This document shows, piece by piece, positions 8,732 through 17,115 of a stretch of 64,000 bases of DNA. Within the stretch, counting starts at the first letter, position 1. Each line of letters begins with the position of its first letter. The translations under genes and the position numbers were made by a program. The stretch comes from a bacterium (lineage in GTDB: Bacteria; Thermotogota; Thermotogae; Mesoaciditogales; Mesoaciditogaceae): contig JAJYYZ010000001.1 in assembly GCA_021800445.1 (NCBI GenBank), positions 62,001-126,000 of the forward strand. The letters are read 5' to 3'. The notes beneath the pieces are model-generated. The model saw only the letters and a list, made by a program, of their open reading frames with translations. It searched no databases and was not told where the DNA came from.

Positions 8732-9061
8732 ATGCCCGAAAGGTTTGTTTGGATCGCCGTATACAAAAACGGCGATCTTTTATTTCAATGTGATGAGTTT
8801 GGAGAAGTTAAACACAAATTCGCAGAAATTGACCAAGAACGGCTGGAAAAGTTTTCTGTTTTTGATAGAGAGACAGGCCGAAAAATCATCTTAAATTACA
8901 ATCCATCAATGAAACTTATATTTTACTGGGATAGATACATAACCGTCTCAGGAAACAAAGAGACAAGATCGACAGTTGCTTGCTTTGGATGGCAAAAAGG
9001 CAGTTCGAAAACGATTATAAGGTGGTATGAGGACGGACACTTGGAAGCGGGTGATGAATGA
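8732..9061 (+). CDS. Small phage protein of unknown function
   Basis: A 109-residue protein that is charged and aromatic (FVWIAVYKNGDLLFQCDEFG near the start) with no membrane segment. The pattern suggests one compact alpha/beta domain. An in-frame run of G (aaaggggggc) serves as ribosome binding site. Its TGA overlaps the ATG of the next gene (ATGA at 9058), so it is probably made together with the fibre protein and might assist its folding or assembly; that role is a guess. Confidence 0.45.
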   Translation: MPERFVWIAVYKNGDLLFQCDEFGEVKHKFAEIDQERLEKFSVFDRETGRKIILNYNPSMKLIFYWDRYITVSGNKETRSTVACFGWQKGSSKTIIRWYEDGHLEAGDE

Positions 9062-10962
9062 TGGGCACTCTCCCGATAGATAGCGTTAATTCCTTCGGCG
9101 TCATTGACGGAAATTACCTTTACACCTTTAATCAAGACGCAAATTACCATACAATCATTGAAAAAATTGATCTAAGCACTCATACGGTAGTCGCGTCAAA
9201 CACTTTGGATCATGGACTTTCCGGTCTTGCGATATCCAGCGGAAAACTTTACAGTGTGAGCAACGATTCCGGAAATGTTGAAGTTTATGACATTACCGAT
9301 CTCTCGTATATTAAGGATATTACATTCACAAACGGTGCCAGTGATGTTTCGGGTGAGAATGGCGTTGTTGCCATTGCCTTTATGAACGATAGTTTTCAAA
9401 ACGACGTTCAAAAGCTCGATACGAGTACAGACACTCTCGGAACAATTCTGACACTTGGTGCGGATAGCGCGTATTTTCTGGGTGGAGGCAATGGATACGC
9501 GGTTTTGTATATGAGCATTGAATCTGGTTTTGCAGGAATAAAGATTATTCGGTTGTCTGATATGACGGTTGTTGCGTCTGTTGCCGGAAGTCAGACTAAC
9601 GCCTCTGAATATAACGGTGTGATTGATGTCGCCGACGGAACGAGTACGGTACTTGAATACTCCGAGAGCGATTGGACTTCTACCCCGAAAACTTTCTCGC
9701 ATAGCGTTATTGCCGTGCAAAAATATGATGGCGGGTACATAACCGGTACGCCTCCCTCTACAAATGAAATCTATGATAACGATACTTTGCTTGGTTCAGC
9801 AACAAACATGATTGTCAAAGTTTTGAAAGAGCCTAATGCTATAAGCGCGATAACGAATGGAGAATATATATACTTTGGGGGCTCTACCCCTGTAACGACC
9901 GACTACTCGCTCGATATCTCTTCGAGCGTTGGAGTTGCTCAAGCCTCCGTCGATCATGAGATAAATGTTTTGACTGACGTAAGAACGATTAAATATAACA
10001 CGTTGATCGAAAATGCAGATGTAAGGGTCTTGAGGAATTTTCCGATTGATAAGACTCTTGAAGTTCAGATTATAAGTGATCATGCAATCAATGCAGGCCT
10101 TGAGACAAGGATTGAAAAATCTAATACCTTGCTTGAAAATGTTGAAATATCCGTTAAAAACGAAAATCAAAAAGATGTCTCGATGTCCGTTAATGTCCAA
10201 AAAGATTCGGAAAAAGATCTACCCCTTGAGATTAGATCTTCGAATGAGTACTCTAAGGACGTCTCAATGGAAATCGGTGTTGGAAAAGATGGCACTATTG
10301 ATGAGCAATTGACAATCTCTGTCATAAAAGATGATCTAAAAACGAGCACTTTAGAAGTCAGAGCCGTCAAAGATACGATTAAAAGCGCGCCTCTTATGAT
10401 AGCGGTTGAAAAATCACTTGAAGCACCTGTGTCAATAGCCATTGAAAAATCTTTGAAAATGCCTGTGAATGTGGCTGTTGCTGGTGAAAAGGCTTTAAGC
10501 ATCCCCTTAAATGTTGGAGTGAGTACGGATCAGGTCAAAGATCTTAATCTCGAAGTTGCTGTCCAAAATGAAAAAAGTGTCGGCCTTGAAATAGACGTTT
10601 ATCACGCGCTTGAAATTCCGGTCTCCGTTGATGTAAAGATTTATAAGCCTACACTGTATTTCAATCTTTCAATTGATGTCCCGCCTTATCTTGAAAAAGG
10701 ATCTACTTTGATCGTAAAAGCAACTGTCAAAGATTCGGACGGTTATCTTGTAGATCTCGATAATTGCGAGTTAATACTGACCGAAAAAGCCACAAAGATC
10801 AGGCGTGGAGGTTATCTTATAGATCACTCTCAGGGCAAATATATTCTTGGAGTACAGACTCTTGACTGCAACACCGGAAGATATTTTGTTGTTGTCAAAG
10901 GCATACTTGGAAAGGTTTACCAAGAGGCATACGCAACAGTTGATATACAAGACCACGAATAG
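9058..10962 (+). CDS. Phage tail fibre/tip protein with propeller and about 17 strand repeats
   Basis: A 634-residue protein in three parts. Residues about 1-275 form propeller-like repeats (LYTFNQDANYHTIIEKIDL, LYSVSNDSGNVEVYDITDL). Residues about 285-530 hold about 17 imperfect repeats of 12-15 residues with pattern K-x-x-x-L/V-x-V/I-x-V-x-K (KDVSMEIGVGK, KTSTLEVRAVK, EAPVSIAIEK), which would form a long beta-stalk. Residues about 545-634 are an Ig-like domain. No signal peptide. Most likely a host-contact fibre or tip spike. The nearby tail protein (5635-7692) shares the propeller layout and one repeat-like segment, pointing to shared modules. An alternative start is the second ATG at 9061. 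Confidence 0.5.
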   Translation: MMGTLPIDSVNSFGVIDGNYLYTFNQDANYHTIIEKIDLSTHTVVASNTLDHGLSGLAISSGKLYSVSNDSGNVEVYDITDLSYIKDITFTNGASDVSGENGVVAIAFMNDSFQNDVQKLDTSTDTLGTILTLGADSAYFLGGGNGYAVLYMSIESGFAGIKIIRLSDMTVVASVAGSQTNASEYNGVIDVADGTSTVLEYSESDWTSTPKTFSHSVIAVQKYDGGYITGTPPSTNEIYDNDTLLGSATNMIVKVLKEPNAISAITNGEYIYFGGSTPVTTDYSLDISSSVGVAQASVDHEINVLTDVRTIKYNTLIENADVRVLRNFPIDKTLEVQIISDHAINAGLETRIEKSNTLLENVEISVKNENQKDVSMSVNVQKDSEKDLPLEIRSSNEYSKDVSMEIGVGKDGTIDEQLTISVIKDDLKTSTLEVRAVKDTIKSAPLMIAVEKSLEAPVSIAIEKSLKMPVNVAVAGEKALSIPLNVGVSTDQVKDLNLEVAVQNEKSVGLEIDVYHALEIPVSVDVKIYKPTLYFNLSIDVPPYLEKGSTLIVKATVKDSDGYLVDLDNCELILTEKATKIRRGGYLIDHSQGKYILGVQTLDCNTGRYFVVVKGILGKVYQEAYATVDIQDHE

Positions 10963-10971
10963 GGGGTAAAA

Positions 10972-11259
10972 ATGGATTTTGACAAAGAAATCATCGAGAG
11001 ATTGACGAGAATCGAAGCGGGGCAATCGGACATCATGCGCCGTCTGGAATCACTGACCAAAACGACTGAGCAACTTAACGTCGTGATATTTGACCATGAA
11101 AAAAGGCTTGCGAGCGTTGAATATGGGCTGAAAGATCACATACAAGAGGAGCAAGACAACAGGCGAGTTGTCGCATGGCGTTACGGCTTGATTGTTCCGC
11201 TTTTGGTCTCGGGGGCGGTCGCGATTGTTGACATTCTAATGAGAATTGCCGGATATTGA
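10972..11259 (+). CDS. XhlA-like phage membrane protein (haemolysin/holin partner)
   Basis: A 95-residue protein with an N-terminal coiled coil (about 5-65, EIIERLTRIEAGQSDIMRRL) and one C-terminal membrane segment (about 72-92, YGLIVPLLVSGAVAIVDIL). This layout matches the XhlA family, which assists holin-mediated lysis in phages such as PBSX. It follows the fibre gene, at the usual start of a lysis cassette, with a GGGGGTAAA ribosome binding site. No lysin gene follows in this window. Confidence 0.6.
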   Translation: MDFDKEIIERLTRIEAGQSDIMRRLESLTKTTEQLNVVIFDHEKRLASVEYGLKDHIQEEQDNRRVVAWRYGLIVPLLVSGAVAIVDILMRIAGY

Positions 11260-11268
11260 GGTGAGATC

Positions 11269-11484
11269 GTGATATACGTTGGAATGGATAACTTGCAAGT
11301 AGAAGTATTATATGATTTTTTGACGCAAATGACAGAAAAAGGTTATCGCTTGGAATTCAAAGAAGATCAAGATGCTCTTGAAAAAATTATAAAGGCTTTG
11401 AAAAGGTATTTAGATTATATGAACGAAGAAATTTCGGATGATGAAAAGAAAGAGTTAGAAGAAAAATTTGGAGGTGAAAAATGA
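11269..11484 (+). CDS. Small acidic phage protein, unknown
   Basis: A 71-residue, highly charged helical protein (DALEKIIKALKRYLDYMNEE) with no membrane segment. I use the GTG at 11269, because GAGGTGA lies at the right distance, rather than the ATG at 11284. The TGA overlaps the ATG of the next gene. It sits in the lysis or tail-end region of the prophage. Function unknown. Confidence 0.4.
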   Translation: MIYVGMDNLQVEVLYDFLTQMTEKGYRLEFKEDQDALEKIIKALKRYLDYMNEEISDDEKKELEEKFGGEK

Positions 11485-11822
11485 ATATAGAAGATATCGT
11501 TAGCAAGGCATTGTCAATTATCGATTGGTTTTTGGGCTGGGTTTTACCCGCGTGGTGGACAAAAGCGAGGGTTTTGCTTGTACAAGCCATTATAATGGTC
11601 GAAGCGTCTGCTACAACTGAAAAAGGTGACGAAAAACGAAAAAAGGCCATAGATGGCTTTGAATCTCAATTGATCTCTGCCGGATTGATAGCCGATCCGA
11701 TTGAGAAAGCGTTTGATCCGGTTATAGACTGGGCTCTTGAATGGGCTGTCGATGGCATCGTCGCTTATCTTAACAAGACTTTTGGGAAGGACTGGATAAA
11801 ATTGATAAAAATATCCTCGTAA
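11481..11822 (+). CDS. Small phage protein with amphipathic/hydrophobic N-terminus, possible holin-like
   Basis: A 113-residue protein, the last gene of the phage module. Residues about 10-40 are hydrophobic and Trp-rich (IIDWFLGWVLPAWW, ARVLLVQAIIMVEA), and the C-terminal part (PVIDWALEWAVDGIVAYLNK) is amphipathic. The size and layout recall some phage holins, but there is no clean pair of membrane helices. It starts by ATGA overlap with the previous gene and has GGAGGTG upstream. A region of lower GC without genes follows, which may mark the prophage edge. Confidence 0.4.
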   Translation: MNIEDIVSKALSIIDWFLGWVLPAWWTKARVLLVQAIIMVEASATTEKGDEKRKKAIDGFESQLISAGLIADPIEKAFDPVIDWALEWAVDGIVAYLNKTFGKDWIKLIKISS

Positions 11823-12068
11823 GATTGATAAGCAAGGTGATCTTTCCCATTTTTTGTTAACTTTTATGATATACTTAATCAGTTTCAAAACTCTTTACTT
11901 ATTATTCCACACGAGTATAATCTTATTTAAAATGGGAGTCGTCATCTTGCTTATTATAAATGTAAAAAGCAACTAATAATGTCGTATCATTTCAAAAATA
12001 TTTACATGGTAAATTAAGAATTGAGAAATTGTATTAGAAAATAAAGTTTTATTTGAGGAGGAAAACAC
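11823..12068. other. AT-rich spacer at the right edge of the phage module
   Basis: About 250 bases of AT-rich DNA. It contains a -10-like TATAAT at 11916-11921 without a good -35 box, and a strong ribosome binding site (gaggagg) at its end for the HD-GYP gene. I could not define an attachment site because the left prophage end is outside the window. Confidence 0.4.
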
Positions 12069-13766
12069 ATGCGTTCGCTCAAGAGAATTTTTAATAGAGG
12101 TTTGATTATTCTTATTATATGCAGTGTAGGCGCAGTTGTTTCTGTCTTTTTGTTTGCCTATCAGATTTTAGAAAATAATTTACTCATGAAAGACTGGAAT
12201 AACTCTCTTGAGACTTTTTATTACTCATCAAACACTCCAGATATTTTGAAACATTTGACAATTCTTGCTTCAAAAACAGATCAAATATGGTTTGTTAATC
12301 AGGGTGATCTAAAGCGATTCAATGAATCTTTCGCATCTTTCGAAAATTCTCCTCAAAATAAAAACTACGCTTTTAATGTCTTGGTAAAATCACAAACTCT
12401 ATTTAGCAATGCGGATAGAATGATTTTATTCATAATGTTTTCCATAACAGGCCTTTTGACAGCGATCATGATTGTTGGATATTCACACATATATATCTTT
12501 GTTCAAAGAAAGGTTTTTAGTTTTCTGAATGATCTATCCAACGAATTGCGAAATCTTGATTTTGGAGGGCTCGTTAAACAAACGAATGTTCCTTTTTTGG
12601 AAATGAATAAACTTGTCAGAGCATTTAATGATCTTGCGGAAAGATTTGCAAATTATAAGATGATTTTAGATTTAACAAATGGTTCAAAGACAACAGAAGA
12701 TCTAACTGGTTCTTTATATAAACATTTGAAAAAACTTATTTCATTTAACAGAATATCTTTCGCAAAAATTGAAAAAGAAAAAGTTATAAACGTTGCGACT
12801 TATAGTGACTCGGGAAATGTTCTAATAAGGCCATATTTCGAATGGAACCTTTCTGATAGTTCTTTTAGGGAGATTGTAAAAATTCATGAACCGATTGTCA
12901 TAGACGATTTCAAAAAATACTTGGAAACCCATCCAAATTCCCAGACGATAAAAGCTCTAATAAATGAGGGAGTGCAATCAAGTCTCGCATTACCAATATT
13001 CTCGGAAGAAAAAAACCTTGGCTTTTTATTTTTGGATTCATTTGAAAAACACACTTTCACAAAAGCAAATGTAGAAGAGTTAAGAACACTGCAAATTCTT
13101 ATATCACTTGCGTATAATAAAACTGCTTTGACATCTGATTTGCTTCTCCAGACAATTACAGGATTTTCAAAACTTGTAGAGTCAAAAGACAACGAAACAG
13201 GATCTCATCTTGAAAGAATGGCTTCATATTCGAGAGCTATCGCAGAAGAATTATTTAACACGCACTTGTTCAAAAGAATTGATACGCAATTTGTCAATCA
13301 TATTTATTTTGAAGCTCCGCTTCATGATATAGGGAAAGTCGGCATTCCAGATCGTATTCTGCTAAAACCTGCTAAACTCGATCCAGAAGAATTTGAAATT
13401 ATGAAAAAACATACAACAATAGGATACGATATTCTTAAAGGGATTAACGAAAACATAAGGGAACATGGCATGAATGTTTTTGAAATGGGACTTGAAATTG
13501 CAAGGCACCACCATGAAAGATGGGATGGAACTGGTTATCCCGATAGACTAAAAGGAGAGCATATACCTTTGTGTGCGAGAATAGTGGCCGTTGCAGATAC
13601 ATTTGATGCGTTAACAACCGAGAGGCCTTATAAGAAGGCATTTGATTATGATGCTTCAGTTCAAATGATAATTGAAGAATCAGGAACCCATTTTGATCCT
13701 AAAGTAGTGGAAGCATTTATAAAAGCACAAGGAAGCATAAAAGAAATTTATGATAAATTCAAATAG
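12069..13766 (+). CDS. Membrane-bound GAF/HD-GYP c-di-GMP phosphodiesterase
   Basis: A 565-residue sensor enzyme. Membrane segments lie at about 12-31 and 117-140 and flank an extracytoplasmic loop; a HAMP-like linker (about 141-190), a GAF domain (about 195-345) and an HD-GYP domain (about 365-555) follow. The catalytic signature is complete: HDIGKVGIPD near 418, HHERWDGTGYP near 481, and the downstream ARIVAVADTFDAL. The family hydrolyses cyclic di-GMP to pGpG or GMP with a bimetal centre. The loop and GAF domain would sense an external and an internal signal. The gene is noticeably more AT-rich than the phage genes upstream and has its own ribosome binding site. Confidence 0.88.
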   Translation: MRSLKRIFNRGLIILIICSVGAVVSVFLFAYQILENNLLMKDWNNSLETFYYSSNTPDILKHLTILASKTDQIWFVNQGDLKRFNESFASFENSPQNKNYAFNVLVKSQTLFSNADRMILFIMFSITGLLTAIMIVGYSHIYIFVQRKVFSFLNDLSNELRNLDFGGLVKQTNVPFLEMNKLVRAFNDLAERFANYKMILDLTNGSKTTEDLTGSLYKHLKKLISFNRISFAKIEKEKVINVATYSDSGNVLIRPYFEWNLSDSSFREIVKIHEPIVIDDFKKYLETHPNSQTIKALINEGVQSSLALPIFSEEKNLGFLFLDSFEKHTFTKANVEELRTLQILISLAYNKTALTSDLLLQTITGFSKLVESKDNETGSHLERMASYSRAIAEELFNTHLFKRIDTQFVNHIYFEAPLHDIGKVGIPDRILLKPAKLDPEEFEIMKKHTTIGYDILKGINENIREHGMNVFEMGLEIARHHHERWDGTGYPDRLKGEHIPLCARIVAVADTFDALTTERPYKKAFDYDASVQMIIEESGTHFDPKVVEAFIKAQGSIKEIYDKFK

Positions 13767-13838
13767 ACGTAGAATTTTGCAAGTAAAAATTGAAATTAGA
13801 ACCTTCTTGAGATGTTAAAATACTCTTGGAGGCTAATT

Positions 13839-15116
13839 ATGAAATATAAAGTCCTGGAACCATGGGAAACATTCTGGAAGAAAATTTTTGATTATATACT
13901 GTCAAACAAATTAGAACCTTATGATGCGCTGTTCTATGTCATTTTTACACCGAGCGTATACCATCTGACGAATAAGAAACTTCAGAGATTTCTTACAGAT
14001 ACCATTGCGAAGTCATACGATATTGTTGCGCCAGAGTATGCTGAACTTGCTCTTTTCTATGTCCTGCGTATATATGATCTGTATGCGGGATTTTATACAC
14101 TTCCTGCAAGAAACGGTGATGGACTTGAGATATTGTATTCGCTAATCATGAATGATTACAGAAACAGCCATAAAGAATATACTTTTGAAGAAGCCTTTGC
14201 CCATGAAGTAGATATGACTTCCATGGAAATAACGAGCAGATCATGGTACATCATACACTCAATACTTATGAATCAGGATGTTGAAAAAGTCAAGCGACTG
14301 CTTGAGAAGTCCTTAAAGGAAGAACAAAAAGAAGAAGAAAAGCCTGCCATAAGACTCGGTGTCTTCTACGGCAATGAAAATCCAGACGAGTTTCTAAACG
14401 GCGCTCTTAAGAAATGGGGAGCGAATGCTGATGAAAAGACAATGCTTGAGCAATTGGGCGGCCGCATAGAAGGAGAAAAACTTATATTTCCTTCCAAAGC
14501 GTTGCCTTATCTGTATGCAGTGCTTTTGTATGCGGAACACGCCCTTAGTGATAAGGATGAGATTATGCAACAGTACAATCTTCTTATGGAAAAGTTCAAA
14601 CAATTTGAAAATCAATATAAAGGCGACACAAAAATAATGGCTGACAAAATAGCGGATCTTCAAGAGAAACTGACGATTGCGCAGAACAAAAAAGAAGTGG
14701 TATACGTTGACAGAGTGGCAAACGCCGATGAGATAAGAAAAGAGATAGAAGCCGAATACGAAAGCGTGATTTCTTCCCTTAAGAATGAAGTTGAAGAATG
14801 GAAGCAAATCGCATCGCAGGCATCCGCAAGCGTTCGGTTAGACGAAGTTCTTGCACTTCCAGAACTCATAACAATTCAGTATTTCGGTCTACCCAATCCA
14901 GCGCTGTTTGCGTACTTGCTTAAGTACAACATAGATGTAAAGCAGTTCTCACCAATAGATCCTCCTGCAACTGTGGGAAACAGTCCAATAGTTTTCAACA
15001 TAGATGTCGCAAGCCATAAGGTTTGGGAAGCGATCAAGGACAAAAAACCTCTCATAATCACTGGTTCTAACAGAGACATCATATCGAGAAAAATTGTTGA
15101 ATGGTTAAAAAAGTAA
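13839..15116 (+). CDS. Unknown protein with central coiled coil
   Basis: A 425-residue soluble protein that I do not recognise. Residues about 1-165 are helical and aromatic (NKLEPYDALFYVIFTPSVYH), residues about 240-335 form a charged coiled coil (KIMADKIADLQEKLTIAQNKK), and the last 90 residues look like a small alpha/beta domain (SPIVFNIDVASHKVWEAI, KKPLIITGSNRDIISRK). The C-terminal pattern recalls DUF2325-type domains that sense bound ligands, but the match is weak. The ATG at 13839 has GGAGG upstream. It follows the HD-GYP gene by about 70 bases and may be co-transcribed. A hairpin downstream can end its transcript. Confidence 0.5.
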   Translation: MKYKVLEPWETFWKKIFDYILSNKLEPYDALFYVIFTPSVYHLTNKKLQRFLTDTIAKSYDIVAPEYAELALFYVLRIYDLYAGFYTLPARNGDGLEILYSLIMNDYRNSHKEYTFEEAFAHEVDMTSMEITSRSWYIIHSILMNQDVEKVKRLLEKSLKEEQKEEEKPAIRLGVFYGNENPDEFLNGALKKWGANADEKTMLEQLGGRIEGEKLIFPSKALPYLYAVLLYAEHALSDKDEIMQQYNLLMEKFKQFENQYKGDTKIMADKIADLQEKLTIAQNKKEVVYVDRVANADEIRKEIEAEYESVISSLKNEVEEWKQIASQASASVRLDEVLALPELITIQYFGLPNPALFAYLLKYNIDVKQFSPIDPPATVGNSPIVFNIDVASHKVWEAIKDKKPLIITGSNRDIISRKIVEWLKK

Positions 15117-15164
15117 GGGATTGAAGATCAGATATGCTGATAGAATACATAAAAAATACATTAA

Positions 15165-15187
15165 ATCCCCCTCATTTTGAGGGGGAT
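15165..15187. terminator. Bidirectional terminator-like hairpin
   Basis: A 10-bp perfect stem (atccccctca / tgagggggat) with a 3-base loop lies between the + strand unknown gene and the - strand tRNA operon. On the - strand it is followed by an A/T-rich stretch with TTTTTTA, on + by a weaker AT stretch, so it can serve both sides. Confidence 0.7.
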
Positions 15188-15249
15188 CTTAAAAATATTT
15201 TGAAACTCTTTTAACGCTTAAAACCCGTAGAACCACGTGTTAAGGACTC

Positions 15250-15323
15250 TGGCGGCACTGGGATTCGAACCCAGGACACTACGGGTATGAACCGTATGCT
15301 CTGACCAGCTGAGCTACACCGCC
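15250..15323 (-). tRNA. tRNA-Met (CAU), elongator
   Basis: Cloverleaf readable on the - strand: GGCGGTG acceptor, D arm TAGCTCAGCTGG, anticodon stem around TTCATAC (anticodon CAU), T arm GGTTCGAATCC. The 1:72 pair is G:C and there is no three-GC anticodon stem, so it is the elongator type (a lysidine-modified Ile-CAU tRNA is less likely). The CCA end is not encoded. Last gene of the three-tRNA operon. Confidence 0.88.
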
Positions 15324-15327
15324 AATC

Positions 15328-15404
<77 letters not shown>

Positions 15405-15414
15405 TCGTAAGAAT

Positions 15415-15503
15415 TGGTGCCGAGGATCGGACTCGAACCGACACGAAGGTATCCCTCCGACGGATTTTAAGTCCGTTGCGTCTGCCAATTCCGCCACCTC
15501 GGC
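15415..15503 (-). tRNA. tRNA-Leu (UAA)
   Basis: An 89-base tRNA with a long variable arm, as expected for Leu. The - strand reads GCCGAGG at the 5' end and CCTCGGCACCA at the 3' end (CCA encoded). The anticodon loop CTTAAAA gives UAA. It is the first gene of the tRNA operon, directly downstream of the promoter at 15514-15542. Confidence 0.92.
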
Positions 15504-15802
15504 CACAAAGAATATGATATCAAACAAATCAAAATATGTCAAGTGCTCGAGTTGACGATGACAAATAGTGACATACCCCCTTGTTGGGATAAAAATCAAA
15601 TTTGGTGTACAATTATTTCTGAAGTGAAATTCAGTCAAACAAAAAAATGTATACCAAGCAAAATTCAGATCCAGAATCTTTGCTCCGGCAGGTACCTCCT
15701 CAATGTCTGATCTGCACTGCGGAGATCATTTCGAGGATGTGTTGTCTTCTGCGACGATAAATAAACATTCGGCTTTTGAAGTGGGTTTAATATATTTTTG
15801 AA
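15504..15802. other. Intergenic region upstream of the EamA gene, possible structured leader
   Basis: Apart from the tRNA promoter, about 240 bases precede the transporter gene. A TACAAT -10-like box sits at 15608-15613. The segment 15656-15740 can fold with nested pairs (ctccg/cggag enclosing gcag/ctgc). I could not match it to any known riboswitch or 6S-type RNA. It may be an unrecognised leader RNA or simply spacer. Confidence 0.3.
15514..15542 (-). promoter_or_regulatory. Near-consensus promoter of the tRNA operon
   Basis: On the - strand TTGACA (15542-15537), a 17-base spacer and TATCAT (15519-15514) lie just upstream of tRNA-Leu. Confidence 0.85.
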
Positions 15803-16744
15803 ATGGAGGATTACGTCATAGAAAAAACTTCTCAATCTAAATTCATGCCAGTATTTTTACTTTCTTTACTCGTCGTAGTTTGGGGAACTACATTTCCAAT
15901 AGAAAAAATAATGCTTGAAACGATTTCCCCATTTACCCTTAACTTTGTCAGATTTTTAATTGCCGACGTGTTGATGTTGATCATATTTTTTCCATCCATA
16001 AAACGCGATTTTTTTGGTACGTGGAAAGATGGCCTTATGTTAGGCATCACAATGGGTGCAGGTTTCATTTTTCAAACGTGGGGTCTTGTTTACACCACCC
16101 CCGCGAAAAGCAGCTTTATAACATCCATGTACGTCGTTTTGGCAACTATTTTGTCATTTATATTCGAAAAAAACAAGATTAGTTTTAACACAATACTCGC
16201 TTTGATAATCGCTTCGGTTGGCATATACATGACAGAACTTTCTGGAAGGGCCTTTGAAATGAACTTTGGAGATTTTCTGACATTTCTGTGTGCCATTGCC
16301 TTTGCCTTTCAGGTACTTCTAATGACAATTTTGACAAAAAAACATGAAGGTAAGGAGATAACACTTACCTTCTATCAGTTTTTGGTCATAACGGTTGTAA
16401 ACATTCCATTTTACGCTTTTTCCGGTCACCATGACAAATGGAATTTCCAGGATGTGATCTTTATTCTTTATATGACAATTGTCGCAAGCATGATAGGTAT
16501 CATCATTCAGGCAAAATACCAAAAGAGAATCGGAACCGTCTCTTCTTCGTTCATTTATGCCGGAGAGCCTGTCATGGCAACCGTTTTTTCCGTTTTGATG
16601 CTTAAATCAACTTTTTCAAAGACTGAGATTATCGGCTTTGTTATGATAACCTTTGCCGCGATATGGGCTCAGATATTTCATCTATCTTCGTCATCGTCTC
16701 CTTCGTCATACTCATCTTCTTCATCTTCGTCTTCATCTTCGTAA
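15803..16744 (+). CDS. EamA/DMT-family membrane transporter with serine tract tail
   Basis: A 313-residue membrane protein with about ten hydrophobic helices and two EamA repeats; the start of the first (WGTTFPIEKIMLETISPFTLN) and the helix TTPAKSSFITSMYVVLATI are typical. Such proteins export or import amino acids or other metabolites; substrate unknown. The last 25 residues are almost pure serine, because the reading frame runs into the opposite strand of a convergent gene that encodes an acidic tail. The start is uncertain: the only Shine-Dalgarno (ggagg) lies just after the ATG at 15803, so a downstream non-standard start is possible. Confidence 0.75.
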   Translation: MEDYVIEKTSQSKFMPVFLLSLLVVVWGTTFPIEKIMLETISPFTLNFVRFLIADVLMLIIFFPSIKRDFFGTWKDGLMLGITMGAGFIFQTWGLVYTTPAKSSFITSMYVVLATILSFIFEKNKISFNTILALIIASVGIYMTELSGRAFEMNFGDFLTFLCAIAFAFQVLLMTILTKKHEGKEITLTFYQFLVITVVNIPFYAFSGHHDKWNFQDVIFILYMTIVASMIGIIIQAKYQKRIGTVSSSFIYAGEPVMATVFSVLMLKSTFSKTEIIGFVMITFAAIWAQIFHLSSSSSPSSYSSSSSSSSSS

Positions 16745-17058
16745 TAGTCTTCGTCGCCTTCTTCGTCCACATAATCCCATATTTCATCTTCGGAAGTTAT
16801 AACTCCATCCTCTATGAGTTGCTTGACAATACCGGAAGCCTTTTGAAGGCGCTCTTTGTACTCTTTTAAAATTGTCTTCGCCTCTGATTCGGTCATGCCC
16901 CCCCACACAAGATCTTCGAGAACGGAATTTTCTTCCTCAATTGAATAACCGGTTTCATCGTCCCACACGACTTCAGGAGTCGAATAGTCATATATTTCAC
17001 TGTCGTTTACGAGAGAAGAAACTTCATCAATTTTTTCTTTCAAATTTTTATCCAACAT
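16678..17058 (-). CDS. Unknown protein with extremely acidic C-terminal tail
   Basis: A 126-residue protein. The first 90 residues are helical and charged (MTESEAKTILKEYKERLQKA), the last 30 are nearly all Asp/Glu/Tyr. The ATG at 17058 has GGAGG 5 bases upstream. The acidic tail recalls nucleic-acid mimics or the RNA polymerase delta subunit, but the N-terminal part does not resemble delta. It lies 57 bases after the cysteine-rich gene of the hydrogenase-like operon and could be its last gene. The 3' end overlaps the EamA gene by 67 bases, tail to tail. Confidence 0.55.
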   Translation of the reverse strand: MLDKNLKEKIDEVSSLVNDSEIYDYSTPEVVWDDETGYSIEEENSVLEDLVWGGMTESEAKTILKEYKERLQKASGIVKQLIEDGVITSEDEIWDYVDEEGDEDYYEDEDEDEEDEYDEGDDDEDR

Positions 17059-17115
17059 GATTACCTCCAACTTGAATTTGTCGAGAAGAAATTATACACC
17101 AAAATTAAAAGACTT

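Noticed and set aside
16678-17058. RNA polymerase delta subunit (rpoE) for the acidic protein
   Set aside because: The acidic tail fits, but the N-terminal part does not resemble the winged-helix domain of delta.
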